Numbered from the stretch's first letter, positions 40,506 to 49,614 are shown. The stretch is 56,665 nucleotides of DNA from Thermoleophilaceae bacterium (GCA_019683805.1 JADGHQ010000010.1:1-56665), one strand, 5' to 3'. The notes: generated from the sequence alone by a model not told the origin. A program made the numbers and translations.

Positions 40506-41708
40506 GTGACCACGACCGAACAGCCGCCTGCCGACGCTCGCAGCCACGCCCCCGACCCGCGCGACTTCCTCGCCCTCGACTCCCTGCTCACCGACGAGGA
40601 ACGGATGATCCGCGACAACGTCCGCCGCTTCGTGCGCGAGCAGCTTCTGCCGCAGGTGCCGGAGTGGTTCGAGGCCGGCGTCCTCCCGCGCGAGGTGGCT
40701 TCGCAGCTCGGCGCGCTCGGCGTGCTCGGCATGCACCTGAAGGGCTACGGCTGCGCCGGGGCGAGCGCGGTCGCCTACGGGCTCGCCTGCCTCGAGCTCG
40801 AGGCGGGCGACAGCGGGCTGCGCAGCCTCGTGTCGGTGCAGGGCTCGCTCGCGATGTTCGCGATCTGGCGCTGGGGGTCGGAGGAGCAGAAGCAGGAGTG
40901 GCTGCCGCCCCTGGCGCGCGGCGAGGCGGTGGGCTGCTTCGGCCTCACCGAGCCCGACGCGGGCAGCGACCCGGGCTCGATGCGCACGCGCGCCCGGCGC
41001 GACGGGAGCGACTGGATCCTCAGCGGCCAGAAGATGTGGATCACGAACGGCTCGACGGCCGACGTGGCCGTCGTGTGGGCGCGGGCCGACGACGGCATCC
41101 GCGGCTTCCTCGTCCCGCGGGGCACGCCCGGGTTCACCACCCAGGACATCCACCGGAAGCTGTCGCTGCGCGCCTCGGTCACCTCGGAGCTGCTGCTCGA
41201 CGACGTCCGCCTGCCCGCCGAGGCGATGCTGCCCGAGGCGCGCGGGCTGCGCGGGCCGCTCTCGTGCCTCAGCGAGGCCCGCTACGGGATCGTGTGGGGC
41301 GCGATGGGCGCGGCGCGCTCCTGCTACGAGGCCGCGCTCGAGTACAGCACCACGCGCGAGCAGTTCGGCAGGCCGATCGGCGGCTTCCAGCTCACGCAGA
41401 AGAAGCTCGCCGACATGGTGGTGGAGGTGGGCCGCGGCACCCTGCTCGCCCACCACCTCGGGCGGCTGAAGGACGAGGGCCGGCTGACGCCCGAGCAGGT
41501 GAGCTTCGGCAAGCTCGCGAACGTCGACGCCGCCCTGCGGGTGGCGCGCTCGGCCCGCACGGTGCTCGGCGCGAACGGCGTGACGCTCGAGTACCCGGTG
41601 ATCCGGCACGAGAACAACCTCGAGTCCGTGCTCACCTACGAGGGCACCGCGGAGGTGCACTCGCTCGTGCTCGGGCAGGCGCTGACGGGGATCTCGGCCT
41701 ACCGCTGA
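40506..41708 (+). CDS. acyl-CoA dehydrogenase, glutaryl-CoA dehydrogenase-like
   Basis: 400-aa flavoprotein. It keeps the Glu of the short-chain type, Glu379 in LTYEGTAEVHSLVLGQALTGI, and shares the glutaryl-CoA dehydrogenase layout: MFAIWRWGSEEQKQEWLPPL, CFGLTEPDAGSDPGSM, ITNGSTADVAVVWA, LSEARYGIVWGAMGAA and REQFGRPIGGFQLTQKKLADM. Those enzymes oxidise and decarboxylate glutaryl-CoA from lysine or tryptophan. Decarboxylation cannot be confirmed by eye, as non-decarboxylating relatives exist. GTG 40506 with GAGGAG upstream. Overlaps the convergent class III CoA-transferase by 10 bases. Confidence 0.9.
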   Translation: MTTTEQPPADARSHAPDPRDFLALDSLLTDEERMIRDNVRRFVREQLLPQVPEWFEAGVLPREVASQLGALGVLGMHLKGYGCAGASAVAYGLACLELEAGDSGLRSLVSVQGSLAMFAIWRWGSEEQKQEWLPPLARGEAVGCFGLTEPDAGSDPGSMRTRARRDGSDWILSGQKMWITNGSTADVAVVWARADDGIRGFLVPRGTPGFTTQDIHRKLSLRASVTSELLLDDVRLPAEAMLPEARGLRGPLSCLSEARYGIVWGAMGAARSCYEAALEYSTTREQFGRPIGGFQLTQKKLADMVVEVGRGTLLAHHLGRLKDEGRLTPEQVSFGKLANVDAALRVARSARTVLGANGVTLEYPVIRHENNLESVLTYEGTAEVHSLVLGQALTGISAYR

Positions 41709-42868
41709 GGGCGCGGCGGCCCGCCGCCGCCGCCGAGCAGCTCGTCGGTGTGCTCGCCGAGCTTCGGCGGGGGAGAGGACGCGTTCATCGGCTCGCCGTC
41801 GAAGCGCCAGGGGGAGCCCACGAGCCGCAGCCCGCCGGCGAGCGTGATCGTCGCCTCCTCGCCCGCCGCCGCGGCCGCCTCGATCGCCTCGAGCGGGCCG
41901 CGGATCTTCCCGGCCGGCACCCCGGCCGCGTCGAGCCGCTCGAGCCAGCGCTCCGCCGGCTCCTCGGCGAAGCGCGCGGAGAGGATCTCGACGAGCTCCT
42001 CGCGGTGCTCGACGCGCGCGGCGTTCGTCGCGAAGCGCTCCTCGGCCGCAAGCCCCGCGAGGCCCATCGCCCTGCACAACTGCTCGAAGGTGGAGTCGTT
42101 GCCGACCGCCACCGCGATCTCGCCGTCCGCGGTCCGGAACACCTGGTAGGGCACGATGTTGGGGTGGGCGTTGCCGTAGCGGCGCGGCTCGCTGCCCGTG
42201 GCGATCGCGTTCGCCGCCTGGTTGACGAGCCCGGCGAGGCCCGCATCGAGCAGCGACACCTCGATGCGCTCGGCCCGCCCGGTCGCCTCGGCGCGCCGCA
42301 GGCCCGCGAGCAGCGCCATCCCGAGGTGCAGGCCGGCCAGCACGTCCACCACCGCGACGCCCGCCTTCGTCGGGCGCTCGTCCCCGGTGATGCTCATGAA
42401 GCCCGACTCGGCCTGGACGATGAAGTCGTAGCCCGGCCGCCCGGCGGGCTCGCGGCCGCTGCCGAAGCCCGTGATCGTGCAGAAGACGATGCCCGGCCTG
42501 CGCTCGGCGATCGCCTCGAAGCCGATGCCGAGCCGGTCGAGCACGCCCGCCCGGAAGTTCTCGACGACAACGTCCGCCGTCGCCGCGAGGTCGAGCAGCG
42601 CGGCGCGGCCCTCCTCGGTCGCGAAGTCGATCGCGACGCTCCGCTTGCCGCGGTTGACCGACAGGTAGTAGGCCGCCTCGCCCCCGACGAAGGGCGGGCC
42701 CCAGCCGCGCGTCTCGTCGCCCTGGCCGGGTCGCTCCACCTTGATGACGTCCGCGCCGAGGTCCGCGAGCAGCATCGTGCAGTAGGGGCCCGCGAGCACG
42801 CGCGAGAGGTCGAGGACCCTCACGCCCGCGAGCGGGCGCTCGCGCTCAGCTCGGCTCGGCTCGCTCAT
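41699..42868 (-). CDS. CoA-transferase family III (CaiB/BaiF, formyl-CoA-transferase-like)
   Basis: 389-aa CaiB/BaiF protein. The catalytic Asp of transferases is Asp148 in GRPGYDFIVQAESG, and the His of racemases is absent, in contrast to the gene at 11877. It has VRVLDLSRVLAGPYCTMLLADLGADVIKVE at the N terminus and FRTADGEIAVAVGND near the middle. It likely moves CoA between carboxylic acids; next to a glutaryl-CoA dehydrogenase-like gene, a glutarate CoA-transferase (SUGCT-like) is a reasonable guess only. ATG 42868 used; an upstream start at 43039 would add 57 residues of out-of-family sequence. Confidence 0.9.
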   Translation of the reverse strand: MSEPSRAERERPLAGVRVLDLSRVLAGPYCTMLLADLGADVIKVERPGQGDETRGWGPPFVGGEAAYYLSVNRGKRSVAIDFATEEGRAALLDLAATADVVVENFRAGVLDRLGIGFEAIAERRPGIVFCTITGFGSGREPAGRPGYDFIVQAESGFMSITGDERPTKAGVAVVDVLAGLHLGMALLAGLRRAEATGRAERIEVSLLDAGLAGLVNQAANAIATGSEPRRYGNAHPNIVPYQVFRTADGEIAVAVGNDSTFEQLCRAMGLAGLAAEERFATNAARVEHREELVEILSARFAEEPAERWLERLDAAGVPAGKIRGPLEAIEAAAAAGEEATITLAGGLRLVGSPWRFDGEPMNASSPPPKLGEHTDELLGGGGGPPRPQR

Positions 42869-42956
42869 CGCGTGGGGCAGGCTATACCCGCCCGCGCGCG
42901 GGCGAGCAGGCGGCCGCGCGGCGATCCGGGCCGCCCCGCGCGCATACACTCGGCCC

Positions 42957-43190
42957 GTGCCTCGACCCCCGGCCGGACTCTGCGACGGCTGCCTGCACCA
43001 GCGCCTGATCCGCAACACCCGCGGCTCTGAGTTCTCCATGTGCGGGCGCTCCAGGACGGATCCGGCCTACCCGCGCTACCCGCGCCTGCCGGTCGTCGCG
43101 TGCGCGGGCTGGGAGCGGCGGCCCGTGGGGCAAGCGGCGCCCGTCGGTCCGGAGCCGCCCGCCGGGCGCGGCGGGGCTACGGCTCGGTGA
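42957..43190 (+). CDS. 77-aa four-cysteine small protein
   Basis: Small protein with LCDGCLHQRLIRNTRGSEF, MCGRSRTDPAYPRYPRLPVVACAGWE: four cysteines (CxxC plus C and C) in a form widely seen in Actinobacteria but without known role; probably a zinc ribbon-like fold. A Pro/Gly/Arg-rich tail follows and overlaps the convergent lipoprotein gene by 14 bases. TACACT ends 6 bases before the GTG start. Confidence 0.72.
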   Translation: MPRPPAGLCDGCLHQRLIRNTRGSEFSMCGRSRTDPAYPRYPRLPVVACAGWERRPVGQAAPVGPEPPAGRGGATAR

Positions 43191-43770
43191 CGACCGTCTT
43201 GCCGTCGTCTGCGACCTTCGCCTTCGGCGCCTTGCCGACGATCTCGCCGGTGAAGGTGCCGCCCACCTCGCCGCCGTCGGGGCGCACCGCCCGCGCCTTG
43301 CCGTTCAGCCCCGCGGCCACCCGGTAGGCGATCTTGAACGGCCCCGGCTGCACGGGCGTGACGCTCCACTCGAAGCGCTTCACCTGGCCCGGCGCGAGGG
43401 CGCCGAGCGCATAGGTGTTCACGTACGCCGTGTCGCCGCCGGCCGGCGGGCGGTTCACGATGAAGACGGGGCGCTCGGGGTCGGCGAGCGTCGGGTCGCT
43501 CTTGCGGCGGTCGAAGGAGTCGACCGTGACCGCCACGTTCGGCACGGTGCGCGAGTCGACGTTCTTGACCGCGATCACCATCGAGGCGCGCCGCGCGACC
43601 GCCTGCCTCGCGGGGAAGGACGCCTGCACCACCTCGACCTTGAAGTCGCCCGACGGCTCGTGCGCGTCCTGGCGCTCGCCGCCGCCGCAGCCGGCGGCGA
43701 AGGCGACGGCCGCCCCGAGCGCGCAGGCCGCGAGCAGGCGCCGTCCGGTCGCGGCCGCCCTCGCGGGCAC
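43177..43770 (-). CDS. putative lipoprotein
   Basis: 197 aa. Signal peptide with lipobox AVAFAAGC, so the Cys at about position 27 would be lipidated and the protein held on the outside of the membrane. The mature part, after GGGERQDAHEPSGD, is predicted beta-rich and includes MVIAVKNVDSRTVPNVAVTVD, a pattern of DUF4352-like or Ig-like domains. GTG 43770 is fixed by AAGGAGG five bases upstream; an in-frame upstream start at 43818 would break the signal peptide. Divergent from the mce operon, sharing its intergenic region; could be an accessory, not proven. Confidence 0.82.
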   Translation of the reverse strand: MPARAAATGRRLLAACALGAAVAFAAGCGGGERQDAHEPSGDFKVEVVQASFPARQAVARRASMVIAVKNVDSRTVPNVAVTVDSFDRRKSDPTLADPERPVFIVNRPPAGGDTAYVNTYALGALAPGQVKRFEWSVTPVQPGPFKIAYRVAAGLNGKARAVRPDGGEVGGTFTGEIVGKAPKAKVADDGKTVVTEP

Positions 43771-43882
43771 GTGCCCTCCTTGCTCCCCCCGGGCTTCCAC
43801 GCGCGCTGAACATACCACCGCGCAACGGCGCGGGCGCGGGCTCGGGCGGACGCCGCACGCCCGCCGCCCAGCGACGCGTCGG

Positions 43883-43911
43883 TTGTTGACCCCTCGAACA
43901 TGCCTTAGGCT
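43883..43911 (+). promoter_or_regulatory. candidate promoter of the mce operon
   Basis: TTGTTG (43883-43888), 17 bases, then TAGGCT (43906-43911). TTGACC (43886-43891) is a better -35 hexamer but only 14 bases away. TAGGCT is the same -10-like hexamer seen before other genes here. Start of transcription would be near 43918, 48 bases before the permease GTG. Confidence 0.4.
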
Positions 43912-43965
43912 TCGCTCGCGCGTTTGTGGGCGCCGTGGGGGTGGCGCCTGGGGAGGAGTGCCTCC

Positions 43966-44772
43966 GTGGTCCGTGCCGTAGCCGATCGAGCCTTCCTACC
44001 GACGAAGAACCTGCTCGAGCAGGTGGGGGACATGATGATCCTGACCGGCAAGACGATCTTGTCGGCGATCAGGCCCCCGTACCCGTACGGCACGGAGTTC
44101 GTCAACCAGTTCCTGTTCGCGCTGCGGCTCTGCTGGCTGCCGCTCTTGATCTCGACGATCGCGTTCGGCTACGGCGCGCCGGGCCTCCAGGCGGGCAACT
44201 TCCTCGTGCTGTTCGGCGCCATCGACCGGCTCGGCGGCTTCTTCGTGCTCGCCTCGATCCGCGAGTTCGCGCCGGTGGTGACGGCGATCATCCTCGCGGG
44301 AGTCGCCGGAACCGCGATCACCGCTGACCTCGGCGCGCGCAAGATCCGCGAGGAGCTCGACGCGCTGCAGGTGCTGGGGGTGGACCCGGTGAAGAACCTC
44401 GTCGTGCCGCGCTTCCTGGCGCTGATGGTCGTCACCGCGCTGTTCAACATCTACGCCCTGCTGTTCGGCATCTTCGGCGGCGTCCTCGCCACCCTCACCT
44501 TCCAGGCGCCGCTCGGGCCGTTCTTCTCCACGCTCCTCACCAACGCGTCGGTCACCGACCTCTGGGGCTCGGTGGTCAAGACCACGCTGTTCGGGGCGAT
44601 CATCGCGATCGTCTGCTGCTACAAGGGCATGACGGCGTCGGGCGGCGCGGAGGGCGTGGGCCGCGCGGTGAACCAGGCCGTGGTGATCGCGTTCCTCGGG
44701 ATAGGAGCGTTCAACTACGTGTTCACGCAGACCCTGCTCGCCACCCACCCCGAGATCTCGGTGATCAAGTAG
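43966..44772 (+). CDS. MlaE/YrbE-family permease (YrbEA)
   Basis: 268-aa permease with about 5-6 helices and the MlaE core: GFFVLASIREFAPVVTAIILAGVAGTAI followed by ADLGARKIREELDALQVLGVDP. Part of an MCE transport system that moves lipids between the outer envelope and the cytoplasmic membrane. GTG 43966 follows GGAGGAG at 7 bases; an upstream start at 43924 is less likely. First of two permeases. Confidence 0.93.
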   Translation: MVRAVADRAFLPTKNLLEQVGDMMILTGKTILSAIRPPYPYGTEFVNQFLFALRLCWLPLLISTIAFGYGAPGLQAGNFLVLFGAIDRLGGFFVLASIREFAPVVTAIILAGVAGTAITADLGARKIREELDALQVLGVDPVKNLVVPRFLALMVVTALFNIYALLFGIFGGVLATLTFQAPLGPFFSTLLTNASVTDLWGSVVKTTLFGAIIAIVCCYKGMTASGGAEGVGRAVNQAVVIAFLGIGAFNYVFTQTLLATHPEISVIK

Positions 44773-44774
44773 CG

Positions 44775-45575
44775 ATGGGACGGACTTGGCTCGCAGTTCC
44801 GCGCGACTGGGTCGCCTCGTTCGGCGACATAGTGAAGTTCGCCGCGCGCGACTTCGGGGAGGTCTTCGGCGGCCGCGTCTTCCGCTTCTTCGGGGAGGCG
44901 CTCAGGCAGGCCGGCATCCTGATCCTGGGCTCCTCGCTCGTGATCTGGAGCCTTGCCTTCATCCTCGGGCTCCAGTGCGGCATCGAGGGGGCGTACTTCA
45001 ACCGCTCGGTGGGCGCTCCCGCCTACGCGGGCGTGTTCTCGGCCTGGTGCGACCTGCGCGAGATCATGCCCTACGCCTTCGGCTACATGATGGCCGCGAA
45101 GGTGGGCACGGGCCTCGTCGCGGAGATCGGGGCGATGCGGATCACCGAGGAGATCGACGCGCTCGAGGTGATGGGCATCAGCTCGATGACGTTCCTCTGC
45201 GCCACCCGCCTGCTGGCGGCGTTCATGGTCCTGCCGTTCATGTACATCGTGGCCGTCGGCGTGGGCTTCTTCGCCTCGTACCTGGCCGTGGTCAAGCAGA
45301 TCGGCGAGGTCTCGTCGGGAGGCTTCTCCCTGATCTTCTGGATGTTCCAGAACCCGCCCGACCTGCTCTACAGCCTCATCAAGGGGATGGCGATGGCGAC
45401 CGTCATCGTCATAGTGGGCACCTACTACGGCTACACCGCGAGCGGCGGCCCGGTGGGGGTGGGGACCGCGACGGCGAAGTCGATGGTGCTCAACACCGTC
45501 ATGGTGCACCTGGTCGGGATGCTCGGCACCCAGATCTTCTGGGGGTCGAACCCGAGGGCGCCGATAGGCGGCTAG
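44775..45575 (+). CDS. MlaE/YrbE-family permease (YrbEB)
   Basis: 266-aa partner permease with MMAAKVGTGLVAEIGAMRI followed by TEEIDALEVMGISSM and a C-terminal GYTASGGPVGVGTATAKSMV, the same end motif as its neighbour. Starts 2 bases after the YrbEA stop. The pair would form the membrane channel with the ATPase encoded next. The presence of two different permease subunits is the actinobacterial mce arrangement, not the homodimer of Gram-negative Mla. Confidence 0.93.
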   Translation: MGRTWLAVPRDWVASFGDIVKFAARDFGEVFGGRVFRFFGEALRQAGILILGSSLVIWSLAFILGLQCGIEGAYFNRSVGAPAYAGVFSAWCDLREIMPYAFGYMMAAKVGTGLVAEIGAMRITEEIDALEVMGISSMTFLCATRLLAAFMVLPFMYIVAVGVGFFASYLAVVKQIGEVSSGGFSLIFWMFQNPPDLLYSLIKGMAMATVIVIVGTYYGYTASGGPVGVGTATAKSMVLNTVMVHLVGMLGTQIFWGSNPRAPIGG

Positions 45576-45596
45576 GGGGATTCGAGGAGGGATCCA

Positions 45597-46526
45597 TTGG
45601 CTGACGAGGAGCGCACGGAGAAGCAGCGGGGAGGAGGCGCGCAGGACGCGCCGGAGAAGCCGGCGAGCCGGCTGGAGGGCGACGGCCGCGCCGCGGTCGT
45701 GAGCGAGCCCGCGCCCGCGGGCGAGGAGGATCCCTTCCGCTGGCACACCGGGGCCAAGCGCGATCACGGAGCCGAGGACGCGATCGAGTTCATCGACGTC
45801 AAGAAGTCGTTCGGGCGCAACACGGTCCTGAACGGCCTCAACCTCAGCATCCCGGAGGGCAAGATCTCGATGATCCTCGGCCCCTCCGGCACCGGGAAGT
45901 CGGTCTGCATCAAGCACATGGTCGGCCTGCTCTACCCGGACGAGGGCGACGTGCTCGTGCACGGCGAGTCCGTGCCGAGCATGTCCGACGACGAGCTGTT
46001 CGAGATGCGCAAGAAGTTCGGGGTGCTGTTCCAGGACGGCGCGCTCTTCGGCTCGATGAACCTCTACGACAACGTCGCCTTCCCGCTGCGCCAGCACACC
46101 GACAAGGGCGAGGACGAGATCGCCGAGATCGTCAACCGCCGCCTCAAGGAGGTCGGGCTGGCAGGGGCCGGCGACCGCATGCCGAACGAGCTCTCGGGCG
46201 GGATGCGAAAGCGCGCCGGCTTCGCGCGCGCGCTGGTGCTCGACCCCGAGATCGTGCTCTTCGACGAGCCCGACTCGGGCCTCGACCCGGTGCGCACCGC
46301 CCTCCTGTGCGAGCTCATCAAGGAGGTCCACGAGGAGAACGGCGGCGCCTACGTCGTGATCACCCACGACATCATGTCCGCGAGGCGGGTCGCGGAGTAC
46401 ATCGCGATCCTCTGGAAGGGCCGGATCGTCGAGGCCGGCCCGGCGGAGGAGCTGTTCAACTCCGACAACGAGTTCGTCAGGCAGTTCCTCGCCGGCGAGG
46501 CCCAGGGCCCCCTCGGCATGGAGTGA
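45597..46526 (+). CDS. MCE-system ABC ATPase (MlaF/Mkl-like)
   Basis: 309-aa ABC ATPase: Walker A GPSGTGKS (about 95-102), signature LSGGMRKRAGFARAL, Walker B IVLFDEPDSGLDPV and the switch His in VITHDIM. An acidic, disordered N-terminal extension of about 60 residues is unusual and may bind a partner. The start is TTG 45597 after GGAGGGA. In mycobacteria the ATPase (MceG/Mkl) is encoded away from mce operons, so having it here between permease and MCE genes makes this a self-contained importer. Confidence 0.93.
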   Translation: MADEERTEKQRGGGAQDAPEKPASRLEGDGRAAVVSEPAPAGEEDPFRWHTGAKRDHGAEDAIEFIDVKKSFGRNTVLNGLNLSIPEGKISMILGPSGTGKSVCIKHMVGLLYPDEGDVLVHGESVPSMSDDELFEMRKKFGVLFQDGALFGSMNLYDNVAFPLRQHTDKGEDEIAEIVNRRLKEVGLAGAGDRMPNELSGGMRKRAGFARALVLDPEIVLFDEPDSGLDPVRTALLCELIKEVHEENGGAYVVITHDIMSARRVAEYIAILWKGRIVEAGPAEELFNSDNEFVRQFLAGEAQGPLGME

Positions 46527-46608
46527 CGGACCCGATCTGCCGACAGACCGCTCGTGCACCGCTACCCAACCATGCCGGCCGCGCTTGACATCGAACTAAC
46601 CTCACCGA

Positions 46609-46629
46609 TCGACGGACGGAGACCGTCGA
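46609..46629. repeat. 7-bp inverted repeat before the first MCE gene
   Basis: TCGACGG-ACGGAGA-CCGTCGA, perfect 7+7 arms, lies 20 bases before the TTG start of the first MCE gene in the only sizeable gap (122 bases) of the operon. It could be an RNA hairpin controlling the ratio of ATPase to MCE proteins, or a protein site. TTGACA at 46585-46590 has no good -10 at 17 bases. Confidence 0.45.
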
Positions 46630-46648
46630 CGCGCAACTGGACTCGCGC

Positions 46649-48070
46649 TTGCGCTCGTCTGCATCGACAGCACCCACCGGAGCCGGCGCTGGGCTAGGCC
46701 GCCCGGCGCGGGGCCCGGGCCGCGGGACGCTCGCGGCTCGCGCCGCGGCCGTGGCCGTCGTCCTCGCGGCGGCGGTCATCGTCGCGCTGCTCATGTTCGG
46801 CTCGAGCGGCGGCACGACGCTGACCGCCTACTTCGAGAACGCCGGCCAGCTCGTCAAGGGCAACCAGGTGAAGGTCGGCGGGCGCACGATCGGGTCGGTC
46901 ACCGACGTGGGGCTCAGCCGCAACGGCCAGGCGATCGTGAAGATGAAGATCGACGGCGGCTTCGGCCGGCTCCACCAGGGGACGACCGCGGTGATCCGCG
47001 CCCCCTCGCTGTCAGGCATCGCGAACCGCTACGTCTCGCTCCAGCCCGGCCCGAACAACGCGCCCGAGCTGCCGGACGGCGCAGTGCTCACGAGCGACAA
47101 GACGACCGCCCCGGTCGAGGTCGACCAGATCTTCGACACGTTCGATCCCAAGACGCGCGAGGGTCTGCGCAACTTCATCCGCGGCTCCGCGGCGCAGTAC
47201 CGCGGCAAGGGACGGCAGGCCAGCGAGAGCCTGCGCTACCTCGCGCCTGCGATCTCGACGACCGCGCAGCTCACCGACGAGCTCGCGCGCAGCCAGGCCG
47301 AGCTCGAGCGCTTCGTGCGCGACACCTCCGGCGTCGTCACGACGCTCGCCAGCCGCAGCGACGACCTCTCGGCGCTCGTGCGCAACGCCGCCGCCACGAG
47401 CGCCGCGATCGGCGACGACCAGCAGGCGCTCGCGCGCACCCTCGACGTGCTCGCGCCGGCGCTGCGCAAGGGCTCCGACGCGTTCGCCGGGCTGCGCACC
47501 ACGCTCGACCGGCTCGACCCGCTCGTCGCCGTGTCGAAGCCGGTGGCGCCGAAGCTCGCGCCGTTCTTCGCCGCCTTGCGCCCGCTCGTCCGTGACGCGC
47601 AGCCGACCGTCGAGGACCTCCGCTTCCTGATCCGCAGCGCCGGCTCGGGCAACGACCTCACCGAGCTCACGTCCGAGCTGCCGCAGCTCGCGAGCACCGC
47701 CCACACCGCGTTCCCGAACTCCATCCGGGCGCTGCAGAAGTCGCAGCCGGTCGTCGAGTACATCCGGCCGTACACGCCCGACTTCACCGGCTGGCTCCAG
47801 AAGTTCGCCGAGGTGGCCGCGCCCTACGACGCGAACGGCCACTACGCGCGCGTGCAGCCGGTGTTCGCCTCGTTCCAGTACTCGGCCGACGCGAGCGGGG
47901 CGAGCCTCACCGCGATTCCGCCGCAGCAGCGCCTCGGCACGTTCCAGTTCGGCAACCAGCGCCGCTGCCCGGGCACCGCGACCCAGAACAGCGACGGCTC
48001 CGCCCCGTTCCTCGACATGGGCCAGCTCAGCGGCTCGTGCGACCCGAGCAGGAGGCTGCCGGGACCGTGA
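46649..48070 (+). CDS. MCE family protein 1
   Basis: 473 aa: Gly/Arg-rich N terminus, one transmembrane helix (about 28-50), the MCE domain (about 56-130, with ENAGQLVKGNQVKVGG and SGIANRYVSLQPG), then a long helical needle region to about 400 and a Pro-containing C terminus. Exactly two cysteines, both near the C terminus (RRCPGT and SGSCDPS). MCE proteins form hexameric tunnels for lipids; the six here probably build one hetero-hexamer. The TTG at 46649 has no clear ribosome site and the start is uncertain. Stop overlaps the next start. Confidence 0.88.
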   Translation: MRSSASTAPTGAGAGLGRPARGPGRGTLAARAAAVAVVLAAAVIVALLMFGSSGGTTLTAYFENAGQLVKGNQVKVGGRTIGSVTDVGLSRNGQAIVKMKIDGGFGRLHQGTTAVIRAPSLSGIANRYVSLQPGPNNAPELPDGAVLTSDKTTAPVEVDQIFDTFDPKTREGLRNFIRGSAAQYRGKGRQASESLRYLAPAISTTAQLTDELARSQAELERFVRDTSGVVTTLASRSDDLSALVRNAAATSAAIGDDQQALARTLDVLAPALRKGSDAFAGLRTTLDRLDPLVAVSKPVAPKLAPFFAALRPLVRDAQPTVEDLRFLIRSAGSGNDLTELTSELPQLASTAHTAFPNSIRALQKSQPVVEYIRPYTPDFTGWLQKFAEVAAPYDANGHYARVQPVFASFQYSADASGASLTAIPPQQRLGTFQFGNQRRCPGTATQNSDGSAPFLDMGQLSGSCDPSRRLPGP

Positions 48071-49614
48071 GGCGGATCGTCGGCATAGCGCTCGCGATCG
48101 TCGCGGTCCCGCTCGTGCTCGTCGTCGGGCTCGGCGCCTCGGGCGGAGGCGGCTCGGGCTACGAGGTCCGCGCGATCTTCGACTACGTGCGCGCCGTCCC
48201 CGGCGAGGACGTGAAGATCTCCGGCGCGCGCGTCGGCACGATCAAGTCGCTCGATGTGACCAAGGACCAGAAGGCCGTCGTCGTCTTCAGCGTCGAGAAG
48301 GGCGGCTTCACGCCCTTCCACACCGACGCGCACTGCTCGATCCGGTCCCAGTCGCTGATCGGCGAGACCTTCGTCGAGTGCCAGCCGGGCACGCGCTCGA
48401 AGCCCGAGCTCGCCCGCATCCCCGACGGCCAGCCCGGCGCGGGGCAGCACCTGCTGCCGCTCGCGAACACGAGCTCGCCGATCGACATCGACCTCATCAA
48501 CGACATCTGGCGCCTGCCGATCCGCCAGCGGCTCGCGATCATCATCAACGAGTTCGGCGCGGGCCTCGCCGGCCGCGGCGCCGATCTCAACGAGGTGGTC
48601 CACCGCGCCAACCCGGCGCTGCGCGAGACCGACAAGGTGCTCGCGATCCTCGCGAGCCAGAACCGCACGCTCGCGCGGCTCGCGCGCGACTCCGACCGCT
48701 CCCTCGCGCCGCTCGCGCGCCAGCGCAAGCGGTTCGCGCACTTCATCCAGGCCGCCAACGAGACCGCCCAGGCGAGCGCCGAGCGGCGCGCCGACATCTC
48801 GCGCTCCTTCGAGCGGCTGCCGCGGCTCCTGCAGGAGCTCCGTCCGACCCTCGCCGACCTGCGCGACTTCGCAGGCCAGGCGACGCCCGTCGTCTCCGAC
48901 CTGCGCCGGGCCGCCCCCGGGCTCAGCACGTTCTTCCAGAAGCTCAAGCCGTTCTCCGAGGAGTCCGTGCCGGCGTTCCGCACGCTCGGGACGGCGGCCG
49001 ACGTGGGACGCCGCGCACTCGACGCCTCGCAGCCGACGCTCGCAAAGCTCGCGCGCTTCGCGAGCGACGCGCGGCCGGTGGCGCGCAACCTCAGCGCGCT
49101 CGCCACGAGCCTGGACCGCACGAAGGCGATCGACAACCTGATGCTCCTCGTCTACCACGGCACCACCTCGATCAACGGCTTCGACGAGATCAGCCACTTC
49201 CTGCGCGCCGCGCTCGTCGTCAACACCTGCGCGACCTACGCGACCGTGCTCGTGCCGAGCGCGGGCTGCTCGGCGAACTTCACCGTGCCGCGCTCCGTGC
49301 AGGCGGCGAGCGGCCCGTCCGACCCCGCGCTCGCGGGGCAGCGCCAGGCGATCGCCGCGATGAGCGGAGGCGGCGCGGGCGGCGGCAGCGGCTCCGCCGG
49401 CTCGCAGGCCGGTGCCGGCCCGAGCGCCGGCGACCCGGCGCTGCTCCGCCAGCTGCTTGCCATCGTCGCCCCGAAGGCCGATCCGCAGGCGGAGGCCGAG
49501 CGCAAGCGCGTCGTCGCGCAGATCCAGCGCGGCGCGAAGTCCATGCCGCGCGGCGTCGAGACCGGCGATCCGGCCCAGCCCGTCCTCGACTACCTCCTGG
49601 GGAACGACCGGTGA
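48067..49614 (+). CDS. MCE family protein 2
   Basis: 515 aa: one N-terminal helix (about 3-22), MCE domain (32-115, AVPGEDVKISGARVGT) and long helical part, with a Gly/Ser/Ala-rich low-complexity stretch near residues 430-460. Four cysteines: two in the MCE domain (DAHCSI, VECQPG) and two near the C terminus (NTCATY, SAGCSA). GTG 48067 overlaps the previous stop by 4 bases (GTGA). Confidence 0.9.
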   Translation: MRRIVGIALAIVAVPLVLVVGLGASGGGGSGYEVRAIFDYVRAVPGEDVKISGARVGTIKSLDVTKDQKAVVVFSVEKGGFTPFHTDAHCSIRSQSLIGETFVECQPGTRSKPELARIPDGQPGAGQHLLPLANTSSPIDIDLINDIWRLPIRQRLAIIINEFGAGLAGRGADLNEVVHRANPALRETDKVLAILASQNRTLARLARDSDRSLAPLARQRKRFAHFIQAANETAQASAERRADISRSFERLPRLLQELRPTLADLRDFAGQATPVVSDLRRAAPGLSTFFQKLKPFSEESVPAFRTLGTAADVGRRALDASQPTLAKLARFASDARPVARNLSALATSLDRTKAIDNLMLLVYHGTTSINGFDEISHFLRAALVVNTCATYATVLVPSAGCSANFTVPRSVQAASGPSDPALAGQRQAIAAMSGGGAGGGSGSAGSQAGAGPSAGDPALLRQLLAIVAPKADPQAEAERKRVVAQIQRGAKSMPRGVETGDPAQPVLDYLLGNDR

